DNA from: Rhabditoides inermis
Taxonomy: Eukaryota > Nematoda > Chromadorea > Rhabditida > Rhabditidae
Reading direction: 5' to 3'
Assembly: GCA_963966185.1 (NCBI GenBank)
Contig: CAWZYM010000405.1
Span: 163,501-227,500 of the forward strand
DNA: 64,000 nt
Below the pieces are notes generated by a model. The model had not been told where the DNA came from. It was given only the letters and a program-made list of their open reading frames with translations, and did not search any database. Positions 1 to 12,659 of the stretch are shown one piece after another. The position numbers and the translations under genes were made by a program. Each line of letters starts with the position of its first letter. The first letter of the stretch is position 1.

Positions 1-273
1 GGGAGGGAAAGATTCTCACAGCTGGCCTCACCGACGTCGACGCCTACATCTTCCCCTGCCTCAAGTGCTCCGCCGGTGGAGGCGAGCAGGTAGTTTTTAG
101 AGGAAAACTATGTCACTGTGTTTGTATACAAATGACTTCTCACAAATATAAGACTACAACATCTCTAATTATAGACTCTCTTATGTTTTCGGATGAGTTT
201 TGTAGAATACGGATGCAGCCTTCGCGGTACATACCTATGAGTGGTGAGATAAACCTAATATCTACTATAATAA

Positions 274-320
<47 letters not shown>

Positions 321-690
321 TTTGCAGGTTCGCGCGGCCGTGGCAGCGATGCACGCGGCCGGCGCCAGGGCCAACACTCTCTGGCTCGACATTGAGAGGT
401 ACGTTCGTACAATCGTACGTATACAGAATGTTAATCGAATATATGAATCTTCTGATACCACTGCCCTTGTGTACCGTCGCCATGCCGCAGACGGCATTGC
501 GCACTGTTTTTTTTTTGCTTATTTCTTTATTTAGCGCTCCATTGTGAGAACAGAATGGACTTTTTTGAAAGTTTTTCAAAACAAATTTTGACAAAATTTC
601 ATCCTTTTATTTTTCCAGGCTCGCTTGGTCGTCGAACAAGGATCACAACAAGGCGTTCATCAAGGCTATGGCCGACGAGTGCGACGTCAG

Positions 691-724
<34 letters not shown>

Positions 725-1242
725 TCTCTCTCTCCTCACTCTCTGATTCCAGAAGCTGAAGCAGCCGTACGGCATCTACTCTGGCTACTATGACTGGGAG
801 GAGATCGTGGGCATCGAGTACAACGCGTACGCGTCCAAGCCGCTGTGGTGGCCGCGCTACGAGGCCTCGCACGTGAGTTGCATGGTCCTATACCCTCCCT
901 TTTCCCACAACTTGTTTTCCAACCATCACTTGAGTGCGTCCCTGTCTGCATTCTTCCCCTGCGTATTAGAAGCTGCTGACTTACTGCTTTCCTACCATTA
1001 CATGTGCGTCCTACTTGTGTGTCTAATGTACTGTGTTTTTAATAGATCGATCGCTATTTCTTGCAGGTTTTCGTGTATGTGGTTATTGTTATGTACCGTT
1101 TTCATAGACTGATAACTTCTGTTTGTAGGACTTCTCGACGTTCAAAGCGTACGGCGGCTGGCGGCGTCCGGCCATCCATCAGTACGCCGAGAACAAGAAC
1201 ATCGGCTGCGGATACACGGTCGACGAGAACTGGAAGCCTTGA
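1..1242 (+). CDS. GH25 lysozyme, nematode type (5' end outside the window)
   Basis: Five exons read in one continuous frame: 1(partial)-89, 328-398, 619-685, 753-872 and 1129-1242 (stop TGA). The peptide carries GLTDVDAYIFPC, then LWLDIE, then YGIYSGYYDWEEIVG, and ends HQYAENKNIGCGYTVDENW-KP. The D-x-E of LWLDIE is the acidic pair expected at the bottom of the GH25 barrel, which hydrolyses the N-acetylmuramic acid/N-acetylglucosamine bond of peptidoglycan. Nematodes use such secreted lysozymes in the gut for digestion and antibacterial defence. The signal peptide and first part of the domain lie upstream of base 1. All junctions are GT-AG and phases match (0,2,0,0). Intron 1 holds a (CAA)n tract and intron 3 a CT tract. 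The family call is firm; which lys paralogue it is cannot be told. Confidence 0.85.
273..319. repeat. (CAA)n microsatellite in lysozyme intron 1
   Basis: About 15 uninterrupted ACA/CAA trinucleotides just before the TTTGCAG acceptor at 321-327. The stop-free poly-Thr and poly-Val frames across it are artefacts. Confidence 0.95.
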
Positions 1243-1553
1243 GTGCCTACGATACATTATTCAGCTATGATGTTGCGAACGATAAAGTATTCAAATTATT
1301 CGGCAGTTTTTTTTGAAGGGAGGGGCTACGCTCCAACTGAAGAGTATGGGAAAATATAGATAGAAAGAACACTTTTTCTATTCTTTCAGCTTTTCACAGT
1401 TTCACGATACAACAAGAAGTCGTCGCACCATTTATACGGGGTGGAATTGGAATTACAAGTTTAGGTTCAGGTGTACCCCTTCTTTTTGTCTCTCTATATC
1501 TGTCTGTCTCTATTTTTCCTCTTTCTCCCTCCCTCTTTCCCTCCCTCCTTTCC

Positions 1554-1603
<50 letters not shown>

Positions 1604-2818
1604 GCTCAACGAACACTGGTGTAACACAGAGATTGAGGGAGATGACCGGAGATCAAAAACAACACACAACCATCTTCTACCAGAGCTTGTCATCCCTTCT
1701 CTCCCTCATATTTCATAAATAACACTCCACCGCCAGTCATCAATAGAGTGACGCAGCCAATCACTCAACCTCTCTCCCTCCCTCACTCACTCATTGTGAT
1801 CTTCCACCACACCACTAACAAATTGTAACTCTCTCAAAAAGAAGTTTGTTCACGATTCAAATCAATACGTAGCGACACAAGTGACTCCGTAAAAAAACCA
1901 CACTTCAACAACTGGTGACGTCAACAAACATAACCTATAGTTAATTTTCCGTCGAGATAACCATGGCTTGACAGGTTTGGTGAACTAACTAGAGGTAATG
2001 GGAAACTACACATACACATACGGAAAGCGAATCAAGTGAACAATTAACAAGTCTTGTACTCGCTAAAAATCATGCCGTACCCACGAACCACGACGTGGAG
2101 TCGACATCTCGACATTATCTCGACATTGGAGAGTTGGAGAGACATCGCACTGCCTTACAGACAAAACTGTCAATTAACAGACAGCTCGTCGCCTGGATGT
2201 AAACAGACGTCTCCTCCAGATGACGTGGCGCCAGCTTACTCTTGCTTCTATTTGATGTCGTGGAGTCAGACTTGGCTGCCCTACCACAAGCATGCGTGCC
2301 CATGACAAAACACACAATGACCCAATCAATTAGTAGTAATTTAGTAATTGTCGCACCAAGTAGTAAGTGTCTCACCCCCCGCATCGCCGCTTCATTATGA
2401 CGAGAAAAGCGAGAAGCTATTCCAAATTCCTTCTCTATTCTCACTCGTCTATAAAATATCGACGATTATCCGGGAGGCGGGGCTGGTGGCTGTAAGTTTT
2501 AGAAGAAACTTCTCTGCAAAGTTATAGGAATAAGTTATCCCAGATCCATCCCAACTGCTGCTATCCTCTGTCAAGTCGGCATATAGCAGAAATCGTGATT
2601 TGCATGAAGACAGTGTTGTGTGAGAGGTCGGCGCGCTCTATTCATAATGCCGCCCGTTTGCTCCGGTCTTCTTCTTTTTTCGGAAGGGCTTTCTACGCCG
2701 GATTGCAGCTTCTTTCACATTGAGTTAGCGCGTTTTGTGTTTTGTTGTTTGCTTGTCATGATTTGGAGGACGAAAGGAGAAACGAGGGATCGCATCGCCT
2801 CTCTCTCTCTCTCTCTCG

Positions 2819-2875
<57 letters not shown>

Positions 2876-3406
2876 GATTGAATTTGTGTTCGTAGCAGAT
2901 CTTTGCGAATGTCCACACTGCTCCCCCTTCTGTTGCCTCATTCCTTTTGTATCACTCTTGCCTCGAACGAATAGAAAAGGGATATCCTCCCAATGTTTGT
3001 CACCATATTGCTATTCTTCCCTTTTCTCTCTCTCTTCATTTCCGCGGCGCTGCATCCCCACATGTTTCGCATGAATTCAATCTCAGCATATATATATATG
3101 TAGCTCGAAATCGAAACTTTGATTATTATTTCTGATCAGAGTGTACTTATAGCCGGCGCCAGAGCGATAGTTTTCGATCTACCTCACTTGCAGTTCGAAA
3201 TACGGTGCCTCGTCTACCTCTCTTGTTTTGCGCGCTATTGCCGAAAGCTGACTCTCCGTCTTCCTCTCATCTACCCCACCGCGCTCCGCCCATCGACTGG
3301 AACTCCTCCCCGTTTCTAACTGTCCTCCTTCCTGCCGATGTGTTGTTTGTATGAGAGGATGGTGTGCTTCAGTTTCACCTCCGTCTGCTCCTCGTCCTCC
3401 TCCACT
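1243..3406. other. Intergenic, no gene seen
   Basis: A GATAAAG at about 1280 may serve as the lysozyme poly(A) signal. The rest has CT-rich tracts (1556-1600 and 2800-2876, the latter giving spurious Leu/Ser and Glu/Arg frames), a short (TA) run near 3090, and one copy of a ~135 bp dispersed repeat (3157-3292). I see no spliced coding series on either strand before the signal-peptide exon at 3407. Confidence 0.6.
3157..3292. repeat. Dispersed ~135 bp repeat, copy A
   Basis: It shares a long gapped match with 17025-17143, including the segments CGAAATACGG / CGGAATACGG, CTCTTGTTTTGCG and GCTGACTCTCCGT. Both copies run in the same direction. No ends or coding capacity are recognisable. Confidence 0.6.
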
Positions 3407-6400
3407 ATGCACATCTTTACCCTGATACTGCTCCTCGCCGCCTATGCTCTCGCCAACGCCACAGGTTTTGCTGTTATTGTTGTTATATTTCGATATATTG
3501 TTGTTGTATTTCGATAACGTCGGCATGTTTTTTTTTACCGCCGGCTGGCAGCGATCGCTAAATTGCTCGTAAAAACCAGCTGAGTGAGTGAAGGATGCTG
3601 TCGAAATGCGATATATGCAGTTCTGTTAGTCGAGCGAGTGAAAGGTAGAAAGGTACACCTATTGACCTATTAGGAAAGGTTCGCGCGTCGTTGCCATATA
3701 TCTAGTGTTCGGATTAATTCACGGACCAGAAATTTGGCCGAATGATTGGCCAAAAACAGATCTCGGCGTCCAGAGAAATGACCAACCAAAAATTTCTGTG
3801 TTCGTGAAATCTGGCCAGAAAAAAAACAGAAGCAGAAGTTTTTGGTTCAAGAAAAAAAGAAGCTTTCTGTTTTTTTTATGCAAACGAAGCTTTTTAACTT
3901 ACATATAGACGCCATTTCTCGAGCCTCATCGAACGAGATTGACTTTCTGCGCATCATTTAAAAAAAAACATATCTCCTCTTGACCGGTGGCTAACTGTGA
4001 TCAAAAGGTAAATGAACCTTACCACCGCCGACAAGAAACAACATACCTGGTCGAATGAAAACAGAAAGAGAAAATTTCTGGTTTTTTCGACCGCCAACCA
4101 GAAACCAGAAAGTTTTGGTCTGGCCGATGACCGACCAATTTCTTCTGTTTTTAAATGACGCTGTTTCCAAAAAGTCGGCCAGATTTTTGTTTAAAGTACC
4201 ACTCTAAATTTCACATCACTATTTTTCTTCAAATTCATACGGAATACATTTCGAACTTTGAGGATTACGAATATGTGTTTCTCGAATCCTAAAACTTCAT
4301 TTTTTAAAACTATGATAGTTGTACAATGTTCCAAGTGACACATCACACTTACGTGTTTAACTCGCGATCAGCGGATTCGAGCGACCGCCAGTAAACGTGG
4401 TAACAACAAAAAAGTCAACAATTATATTTGTCTGTATAATATTTCCATTAGACACAAACTGGATATCATAACTAAGTCAAAGAGAAACGTTTTGGATACA
4501 AATTCAGTAATCAATGTGTATCCAAATAGCGCAAAACAACGGAAAAGATGAAACGAGCACATATTTATTGTATAAAATGACATTACAGTACAGCAATAAG
4601 TTGAAATATCACATTTACACAAAGTACAATATGATGTGATACAATAATAAAGCAAACCAAATCTTTCACACACTCCTATCGTCTCTCGCAGGGTGTCGAA
4701 CGTCTTGAACGCGGCCTTCGCGACGCGCCCTTCCTCTCCCACCGCGCTCGCCAGCAGTGCGCACGCGTTTTAAAACAATACATAAGCTGTACTATTTAAT
4801 AAAGTCATAAAGTAACTTTAACGAAACAAATAGCTCATAAACAAAATGTAAAAAAACAAATAAAACAACTCCCGATCCCTCGGCGTTACACTGGATGCCG
4901 ATGAGTCAGACGAGCCGCCTTCTACTTCTTCGATGAACAGTACCACTGTAAATATTATATATAATCAATCGACATCGAAATTATAAAATTACGATAGAAA
5001 AATGTGAACGAAAGAGATGCATTAAAATACGAACACGTTTCGAAACAGCATACAAGGATGCAGTGAGGCAATGTTGTGTTTTAAGCAAAGTGTTGTGTTT
5101 TTACACTTCATAAAACCGCAAAATAACAAAAAAAAACATAATTAAAAAAACAAGAAAACAAGAAGTATTAGCGATGGGGTCAGCTGGCTGCTAGGCAACC
5201 GTGGTGTGGGGACAATCTGTAATAGTAACTTGGTGAGTGTGCGCGCAGACCGGGGACAAATCCATACACTACGAAATTTGAAAATCCTAATTTACATATT
5301 CTATTCCTTTCCCGCATACAGTTTATATATAAAAACTGACTGTGTTTTCATCTTCGTTCACGTGGTAGCCGTAGTTTATACACGAAATTTTAAGTGGTAT
5401 GCTCCTATAAGAACAGTGGCGACTTATTTCTGCCACAACCTGTCCCAACTCGTCATTATCTGTTAAAAAGTACTTGCGTAAAAATAGTAAGTTTGTCTTG
5501 ACCCAATTCAACAAAAGCGCATGCATAAAACGTTTACAATTACTAACACAAACCTGAAAATTCTGGCGCGAGTTTTACTCTAATAAGCCAAAAGAGAGTG
5601 CGCTGCGCGCCCTCTCTAATTTTCCCACGAGCAAAACACTCGGCGGTGACCGTAATCGAACCCGCGAAGCTCGGGGGCCACAAGCAACGCACATGCACTG
5701 AGCCATGAAGCAAGTGGAAAGGCGTTGTTCGCTTATGTCTCCGACTCCAACGTGCAGTATTGAAGCGTTGGCGGATAATTCAAATTCTCGTCTGCACAGA
5801 AGAACACCAGAAATTTGGTCGCACCACTACATAGAACTTTTCGTTCCAGAAACCGATTCATGAATTCCCTACTACATAGAACTTTTCGTTACAGAAACCA
5901 ATTCATGAATTCCCAGCGATTGCCCTCGAAACAGCGAGCACGGTCACTGTAGAACACGAACTTTATCCTGTCGATGTTTCAGACGTGCCGGACGAGTTGA
6001 CACAGTCTCAGAAGCTGATGCGATATCTGATGCGGAAGCGAGGGCAGGACAGCGTCAAGCCGATGCTCAACGCCAGCCAGCCCGTCGAGGTGCAGTTCAA
6101 GATGGAGCTATATCAGATCATCGAACTGGTCAGTGCTTTCATCAATTGATATTTATCCAGAATCGCGTTTTCATTTGCATAAGAGGTGTTCTATTAGCAC
6201 TTTATAGTACACGAATACATGATGTTCCCTCGCAAACATGGGAAGAATGAGCGAAACGCTGTAAATTGAGTGTTTGTTATGTTTTTTTAAATCTAATTGT
6301 TGGCCGGAATTGACATCTATTCTGAAAACAAAAGACCGGCAACGTCCGGTTCGTTTGAGTGAGAAACAAGGAAATCGAAACTACTCTACACTCCGAAAGT

Positions 6401-8239
6401 TGACTGAATATTCGACAAGCGATACAAATATAACAAAAATTCGATTGCCGGTAACTTATTCGAATACTTTCCTAGAGTTTTTTGTTGTTGAATGTTGAAA
6501 TGCACCAGAAAGTCTAACTTGATATCAGAGATCACTGTCATAGAAACGCGTTCAATCTATATTATTCTCTTTCGAAAAGTACAGGAGTAAAGCAGAGTGG
6601 TTTGTTTTGATCTGATTCAAGAAAAGCACATGCATAAAATCTCTTCGCAGGTGACTAAAACTTCAAAAAAAAACCTGCGCGCCGCTCCTTCTTTCACACA
6701 TGCGCGTGATTCATGTACTGTGCCGAGTAATCATGCATGGACGAGTAATCAAAAACTAAAATCAATCCTAACAGATGAGTATACCAAAATTAGGTGGATT
6801 ACCGTGTACGTATCATTGATTCCGTGCAAGAAACAGTGACGTATCCCATATATGAACATGATGTCATCATTTCAAAACGAGCGCCAGCAGTACGTGTACG
6901 TGTCGGCGTGGGTGGTGGAGAGGTGGCACGACGAGTTCATGTTCTGGAATCCGGCCGACTTCGACAACATCACAACGATGAAAATACCCCATCATCAGAT
7001 CTGGACGCCCGACACCACGCTCTATAACACGTTGGTTTTCTCACCCTCTGTCTCCCTCTCTCCCTCATGGGGTCAGAGATTTCTCGATTCTTTTTCTAGG
7101 CTCGTCATGAAAGACGACGACCAACGACGCCTGCTCTTTACTAAAGTAAGAATGACAGATTTTCGAAAAAATGAAATATTAATGAGCGTTCGAGTGTTTG
7201 TCCTTGCTGTATGAAGACGCGTAATAATGAGGAAACGATTGAAAAGGTGCAAATGACCATAGTATGGCAAAAAGGAGCTAATTTATAGGATGTGGATAAG
7301 ATTTCAGGTGACAACAGACTACGAGAAGCGTCGCGCTCTTGTGGAATTGCTCTATCCCGCGCTTTACAAGTTCAGCTGTCTTCTATTTCTACAGTACTTT
7401 CCATTCGACTCTCAGGTGCGTGCGTCCTTATATTAGTTAGCATGTGCAGCTCGAGATTTTTTTCCATTTTTTTTCGAATATCAATAGTTTTCTCATGGTT
7501 GTGAAAACTGTGCGCATTATATTCATCTCATGCGCTTTTTTCTGATAAGGTTTTACTATTCTGCGTAGAGCATATAGAAGACTTAGAGCATATAAAAGAT
7601 AGATGTTTTTTTACTCGCTGATAGATGTTTCTACTATTTCTGTTACCTGCCAGATACTAATAAAACATTCTAACCGACATCTCGACTCAATGTAATTCTA
7701 CCTTGTGGGTGCAGGAATGCAACATTACTTTTCTATAGTCAATGTCTCGGTATCTTAACAAAAAGGTTTTAAGAAACAGTGGTGACTTATTTCTGCCACA
7801 ACTCCTTATTTTCACACAAGCAAAACATTCGGCGGTGACCGGAATTGAACCCGCGAAGCTCGGGGGCCACAAGCAGGGCACATGCACTGAGCCATGAAGC
7901 AAGTGAAAAGGCGTCGTTCATTTGCGCTTATGTCTCCGACCCCAACGTGCAGTACTGAAGCGTTGGCGGGTAATTCAAATTTTCGTCTGCATCCTTGGCA
8001 GTGACAGATTCGAAAGTAACGCAGAATAGAATCGTCGTTCTCTCGCAAAAAAATGCAAATGTGTTAGGTTATTTTTTTTTTAAATAATAGTCCGAGTCAA
8101 AAATAAATCGCCACTGTTTCTATAAAAATTAATTCAAGTTTCACCGATCGCAGGACTCGCAGTAGGCGTTTGTATTACTGTACTTTACCGTAACCTTACC
8201 GCAATGTACAATTATCATATAGCGCTACTTAACTTGAGT

Positions 8240-8285
<46 letters not shown>

Positions 8286-9349
8286 ACATTCTGATTTTGA
8301 TACCACCTTAAAGAAGGCCTCCACGGAAAACAACATTAGGGGTCATTATTCATAGGATATCGTGATTTTAACATATCTACAAAAGAAAGAATTTTTTTAC
8401 TCACCAAAATTTGCATAACGATTTTTTTCGGCAGTACGAATACTATTGGCATTTTGCCAGTGCCGCAAGACCGCCCCCAATCAGCTGGGCAGGCGCAATC
8501 ACAGAGACACGAGTTTGCCTCCACGAGACGAGTTCGCGCCTTTTTGATGATCGATTCTGTGTTTGGCTGGCACAAGATGAAAGAAGCCGCGCGAGTCACG
8601 CACACTCTCCCTCACTCCCGCGCAAAAAGAGGGCTGACCCAGTGACAGAGACACGGTAGAAAATAGTGAAATTGGTCTCAACACGAAGACATGCGGCAGA
8701 CTGGCACTGGGGCGAGCATTTCGCGCCGGCTGGCACATTCCAAGGAGTCCTTCTTTAAGAAACAGGGGCCTATTTGCTCTGCCCTCCCCGCTCATCGGCC
8801 CGTTTACCTCTCGCATAGGAGATAGCACACGAACAAAAGAGAGGCGGCTCAAGAGCAGAAATGACGGTGACGGGAGTTCAAAATTTTGCGCTCACTAAAT
8901 TTTGCGCTTTGCGCTTGTCAGAGCGTGCGATGATCGATTCAAATCGCCACATGCACGTAGAAAATGCGTTCAACTTGCATTCCAATGGCCGTTTTGTCAC
9001 TCATAAATGATTAGAAATTGTCAGAAATAGGCCCCTGTATCTTTAATCGACGTGTCGATGTCTTCACATCACAACTTTCTCACAACTTATCAACTTATCA
9101 TTGTTTTCATTGCAGGAGGTGGTTCAGTAGTAGAATGTTACCCCCTCCGCAGAGTGAATCTCTTGAATCGGAGGGATACCTTTACCTTTACCTTTTATTG
9201 CAGGAGTGCAAGATGATGTTCGGTTCGTGGACGTCGGACAACAGCGACATTGACTACTTCACGTACAAGGAGCAGATAGGCACCAGCAACTATATCATGA
9301 ACGAGGGATGGAGTCTCATGGCCACTGCTGGTTGGTCTCTCTCCCCCTC

Positions 9350-9389
<40 letters not shown>

Positions 9390-11818
9390 CTTCTTCTTCT
9401 TCTTCTTCTCCTTCTTATCATTTTTCTTTCCTTTGTATTAATTCTTTCATTTGTATTATTAAAGTTGGTACATCAAAATGGTGCGTGTTTGTTGGGTTTG
9501 TAGTACTTTCTCGTTTTGTTTCTCTGACATTTGTATTTGTTGTCTAGGCCGTCGCAAGGAGGTGAAATACGTGTGCTGCCCGCAAAACTACACCATTCTC
9601 GACTTCACTCTCTACCTGCGCAGGTAAGCACGGAGGGGAAACGTCTTCAATAGCCTATGCGTTTCCTTCCTATGTACCTTTTTTAGTAATTTAGTGTCCA
9701 TAGTGCAGACCTGATTGCCTGTGACAAATATAGACAAACAACTTTGACAATGAAGTTTTTTAACGGAATGTACTTCATTTCATTTCAGAAAACCTCTTTT
9801 CTACCTCGTGAATCTTGTTATTCCCACGTTTATCATCACCTTGATTGCTATCACGGGATTTTTCACCACAAGGTAACCACTGTTTTAAAATACACCTGAC
9901 ACTAGTGAGAAAAAACTGTTTTCTGAGCCGCAAAATACAATGTTGAGCGATACGCAAGTGATGATGAAGTAACAAATTTTCCTTTTGTCACCTAATGCAC
10001 ATTCTGAGGGTGTTTCGCAAGTCACGGCATCATCAGTCTCCTCGAAACCCATTTTCGAAATATTTCTGGTTGAATTCGAAGGTAGTTGGCAGGATTTTTG
10101 GAAGAGGGGTGGTTTGAACTAACACTGACTGCTAATAAAAGCCAGACTGAATTTTCACCCCTCAGAATAGCTATTCTGAACCCCAAGTATTCGGGGGAGT
10201 CATAACATTAATTCAAAATCAAATTTTTTATTTGGATTCGCAAACATAATCGTGACACGTACACAAAAACGAAATCATCCAAGAGAACCTGAGATGGTCG
10301 AGTTTTTGCGGCGAATGGAAAGATTGGAAAGATGCAGGTTCACTTATCGGGCTCTGGCATAACATATCTCACTCCTTCCCTCCCAGTTCGACGACGGGCG
10401 TTCGCGACGAGAAGATCTCGCTGTGCATCACGACGCTCCTCTCAATGTCGATCCTCATGCTCATGGTCTCCGATCAGATGCCTTCAACGTCCACCTCCAT
10501 ACCACTCATCAGTACGTTCCACACTCACAGCTATGTGGCTCAAAGGGCAGATATTTTACTACGCTCCCGTTTACATTCGAATCGGCTTAAGCGGTTCGAC
10601 AAATCGGCTAGTAAAGTAAAAGTAAACTAAAAACTAAAAACTATTATATAAGTATTAAGAACTATTTTACTCCGCAATCCCGTTCTGACATTGATGCATC
10701 GAATAGAAATAAATGTGATTTTTTTTCGCATCACAGATTAGTTCACAGTATACTAAAACTCTCCCTTTGCATACAAATACTCAATCCATATCGGAAGAAG
10801 GAATCGCCAATCAGTGCCGAAGAATTCTGTTCAATTATGACTGGTTCTGAGTGAAAATGGTGAAGGTATCACTGTCATCAGTTTCATTAATATTTTGTTG
10901 ACTACTTCCTACTGATACTTTCTGTGATCGATAGGTGCGTTGTTTCAGGCTGGTTCTACATGTGCGCCATAGTGATCATCTCGGTCGGCGCGCTCGCCGC
11001 GTCGTTTGTGATTAGCATACAGGTGATACAAGTGTGGGGACGGCAAGTGGGCTTGTTAGACCGCACAAATAAGCGACATATTTCAGCGTCAAACAAAAAA
11101 AAACACTATTCGATACACTCTACCCATCTTGAACGCTTTTTACAGAAGTTTGGCCGCATGGGACAGCGCTTGCCAGCGCAGGGAGTGCAGTTCGCCAAGT
11201 GGCTGAGGTATACGATACACTTTATACTTATACACACTCTACTTCTCTACTGCAGTACTACTAGTACTACTTCTCTACCCTCCATCGTTCACAGGCGTTA
11301 AATGAGCATCCTCGTAAAATGATCGATAGAATTCATTGTACAGCACCCTCTCGCTGACACGCGTGCCTCACCACCTGCGATCGCACAATAGTGCGCCGCC
11401 CGCGGAAAGCTGCCGCAAACAGTCGACCATGGGAGCCTTTGCAAAGTGGGTTGCGTTTAATCAATCTACACGATGTCTTAACACTACACATAAGATATAA
11501 CACATAAGCCTCAAACGTTGACAGTTCTACTATTCCAGACACATGTTTTGCGGCGGCCCCGAAGTGACGTACCACGTCGTCGAGAATCCAGGAGTACTTG
11601 CTGGCATAAAGGTGATAATAGGTCAATTCATAGTTTACCGTAACCTTGCTGTAAATCACATTGTGCTACTTGATTCGAGATAAATCTTCTGATTATGTTT
11701 ATTCACGATTGCAGGAAGACTCTCCGCCTGTGGCGTTCGCGCCAGCGATAGGCAAGAAGAGAAGCTGTCCAAGGTGACGCTTTTTCTATATTCTCTATTC
11801 TTCTTCTATACTTTCTCT

Positions 11819-11868
<50 letters not shown>

Positions 11869-12144
11869 TTCTCTATAATGTTTATCCACACATTTAGATT
11901 ATATAAGGATGCGACGCTCAACACATTAACGGAAAAGTGAGTTTCACGTGGGAGGGTGGATATAATATGGAAAAAAACTATGGCTATGCACATACGATCG
12001 TACGAAATGCGCAACACACGTGATAAAGTGAAACTGGCACTCGCTTACTTTTTCTAGCGCAAATGCAGAGATATGTGAGTGAGGGACTCATGTGTTTTAG
12101 TTACTCAAAGATAGAGAATAAACATAAACATAACACAAAAGAGT

Positions 12145-12189
<45 letters not shown>

Positions 12190-12362
12190 CTGCTGATTGC
12201 AGCGAGGAGCTGGCGCGGATCGAGTACGACTGGCTGGCGACAGCGATCGAGCGGTGCACGTTCATCCTGTTCGTGTGCACCTTCCTCGCCCTCTCACTCG
12301 GAATCAACATCGTCGGCCTCCTCCACTGGCTCTCCGCCCAACCACCCGACCACCAGCCGTAG
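3407..12362 (+). CDS. Nicotinic-type acetylcholine receptor alpha subunit, DEG-3-like
   Basis: Fourteen phase-consistent exons: 3407-3464, 5983-6128, 6882-7030, 7100-7145, 7308-7415, 9204-9330, 9548-9623, 9789-9872, 10387-10511, 10949-11022, 11146-11207, 11539-11611, 11715-11773 and 12203-12362, giving 448 aa. Exon 1 is a signal peptide (MHIFTLILLLAAYALANA). Its phase-1 end joins exon 2 exactly across 2.5 kb. The ectodomain shows loop A IWTPDTTLYN, a Cys-loop with 13 residues between cysteines (about 157 and 171), loop B SWT, and the vicinal cysteines of loop C in YVCCPQNY, which define alpha subunits. TM1 (PLFYLVNLVIPTFIITLIAI) and TM2 (ISLCITTLLSMSILMLMV, preceded by D-E-K as in cation channels) follow, then TM3 and a C-terminal TM4. 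The YVCC plus MVSDQMPSTS-type sequence suggests the nematode DEG-3 group. It would form ligand-gated cation pores in nerve or muscle membranes. The acceptor of exon 3 is odd (see findings). Receptor class is firm; subgroup is moderate. Confidence 0.85.
3500..5640. other. Intron 1 of the receptor gene: AT-rich, no coding signal
   Basis: The interval 3700-4200 has many scattered copies of TTTCTG, CCAGAAA and TGGCC words in both orientations and looks like a decayed low-complexity repeat. Around 4900-5560 it is AT-rich. No frame in it shows a recognisable protein; the 106-codon minus frame at 4422-4742 has no family features and poor codon use. Confidence 0.5.
5641..5716 (-). repeat. tRNA-derived SINE-like sequence, family 1 copy A
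   Basis: On the minus strand it reads an A-box-like TGGCTCAGTGC and, about 35 bases later, a B-box-like GGGTTCGATTACGG. A second copy at 7829-7903 shares almost every base. The flank at 5405-5440 (AAGAACAGTGGCGACTTATT) also recurs beside copy B, so both lie in the same larger repeat. It is a pol III promoter relic, not a functional tRNA: no 7 bp acceptor stem can be formed. Confidence 0.6.
5826..5914. repeat. Tandem duplication of a ~45 bp unit
   Basis: ACATAGAACTTTTCGTT(C/A)CAGAAACC(G/A)ATTCATGAATTCCC occurs twice head to tail with two substitutions. It lies 70 bp upstream of receptor exon 2. Confidence 0.85.
7766..8127. mobile_element. MITE-like element with ~30 bp terminal inverted repeats enclosing a tRNA-like segment
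   Basis: The left end (7766-7796, TTTTAAGAAACAGTGGTGAC...) and the right end read in reverse (8127-8099, TTTTATAGAAACAGTGGCGA...) are imperfect inverted repeats. Between them, 7829-7903 is copy B of the tRNA-derived sequence (minus strand: TGGCTCAGTGC ... GGGTTCAATTCCGG). The element is about 360 bp, has no coding capacity, and lies in intron 5 of the receptor gene. The 5' part is also found near 5405-5716 without a clear matching right end. Confidence 0.6.
8239..8281. repeat. (GA)n microsatellite
   Basis: About 21 uninterrupted GA units inside the receptor intron. Confidence 0.95.
8752..9046. mobile_element. MITE-like element, ~295 bp, terminal inverted repeats
   Basis: TTTAAGAAACAGGGGCCTATTT at the left is matched by the reverse complement of AAATAGGCCCCTGTATCTTTAA at the right (about 19 of 22 positions). 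The interior is non-coding and contains GCGC-rich words (TTTTGCGCTTTGCGCTTG). It lies in the same long intron as the preceding elements. Confidence 0.55.
9116..9190 (+). repeat. tRNA-Gly-like A-box relic with TTTACC tail
   Basis: GGTGGTTCAGTAGTAGAATGTT resembles the D-arm/A-box of tRNA-Gly. About 45 bases later the sequence ends in three TTTACC/CTTTACC repeats and runs directly into the TTGCAG acceptor of receptor exon 6. No intact T-arm or acceptor stem is present, so it is a SINE-like remnant. Confidence 0.4.
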
Positions 12363-12483
12363 ACCATGTCTCTCTCCGCCTCTCTCATTGTGATAAAATG
12401 ATTATGATGATATGTGTTGAAGACGTTTCTCGCTACCACAATTTATAAAGTGACGCTGAGTATTTTCAATATATGCGTCAAAG

Positions 12484-12485
<2 letters not shown>

Positions 12486-12529
<44 letters not shown>

Positions 12530-12616
12530 CAATCTCATAAAGTGGTGATGCTATGGTTGAAGTCTCGTGCAGGGCAGCAGAGACCGGGTGGCTTCGGTGC
12601 GCGCGAGAGTGAGAGT

Positions 12617-12657
<41 letters not shown>
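12486..12657. repeat. CT tract followed by GA tract
   Basis: (CT)n at 12486-12524 and (GA)n at about 12611-12657 flank an 85 bp unique stretch between the receptor stop codon and the troponin gene. They could pair as a long hairpin in RNA. All ORFs over them are simple-repeat artefacts. Confidence 0.9.
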
Positions 12658-12659
<2 letters not shown>

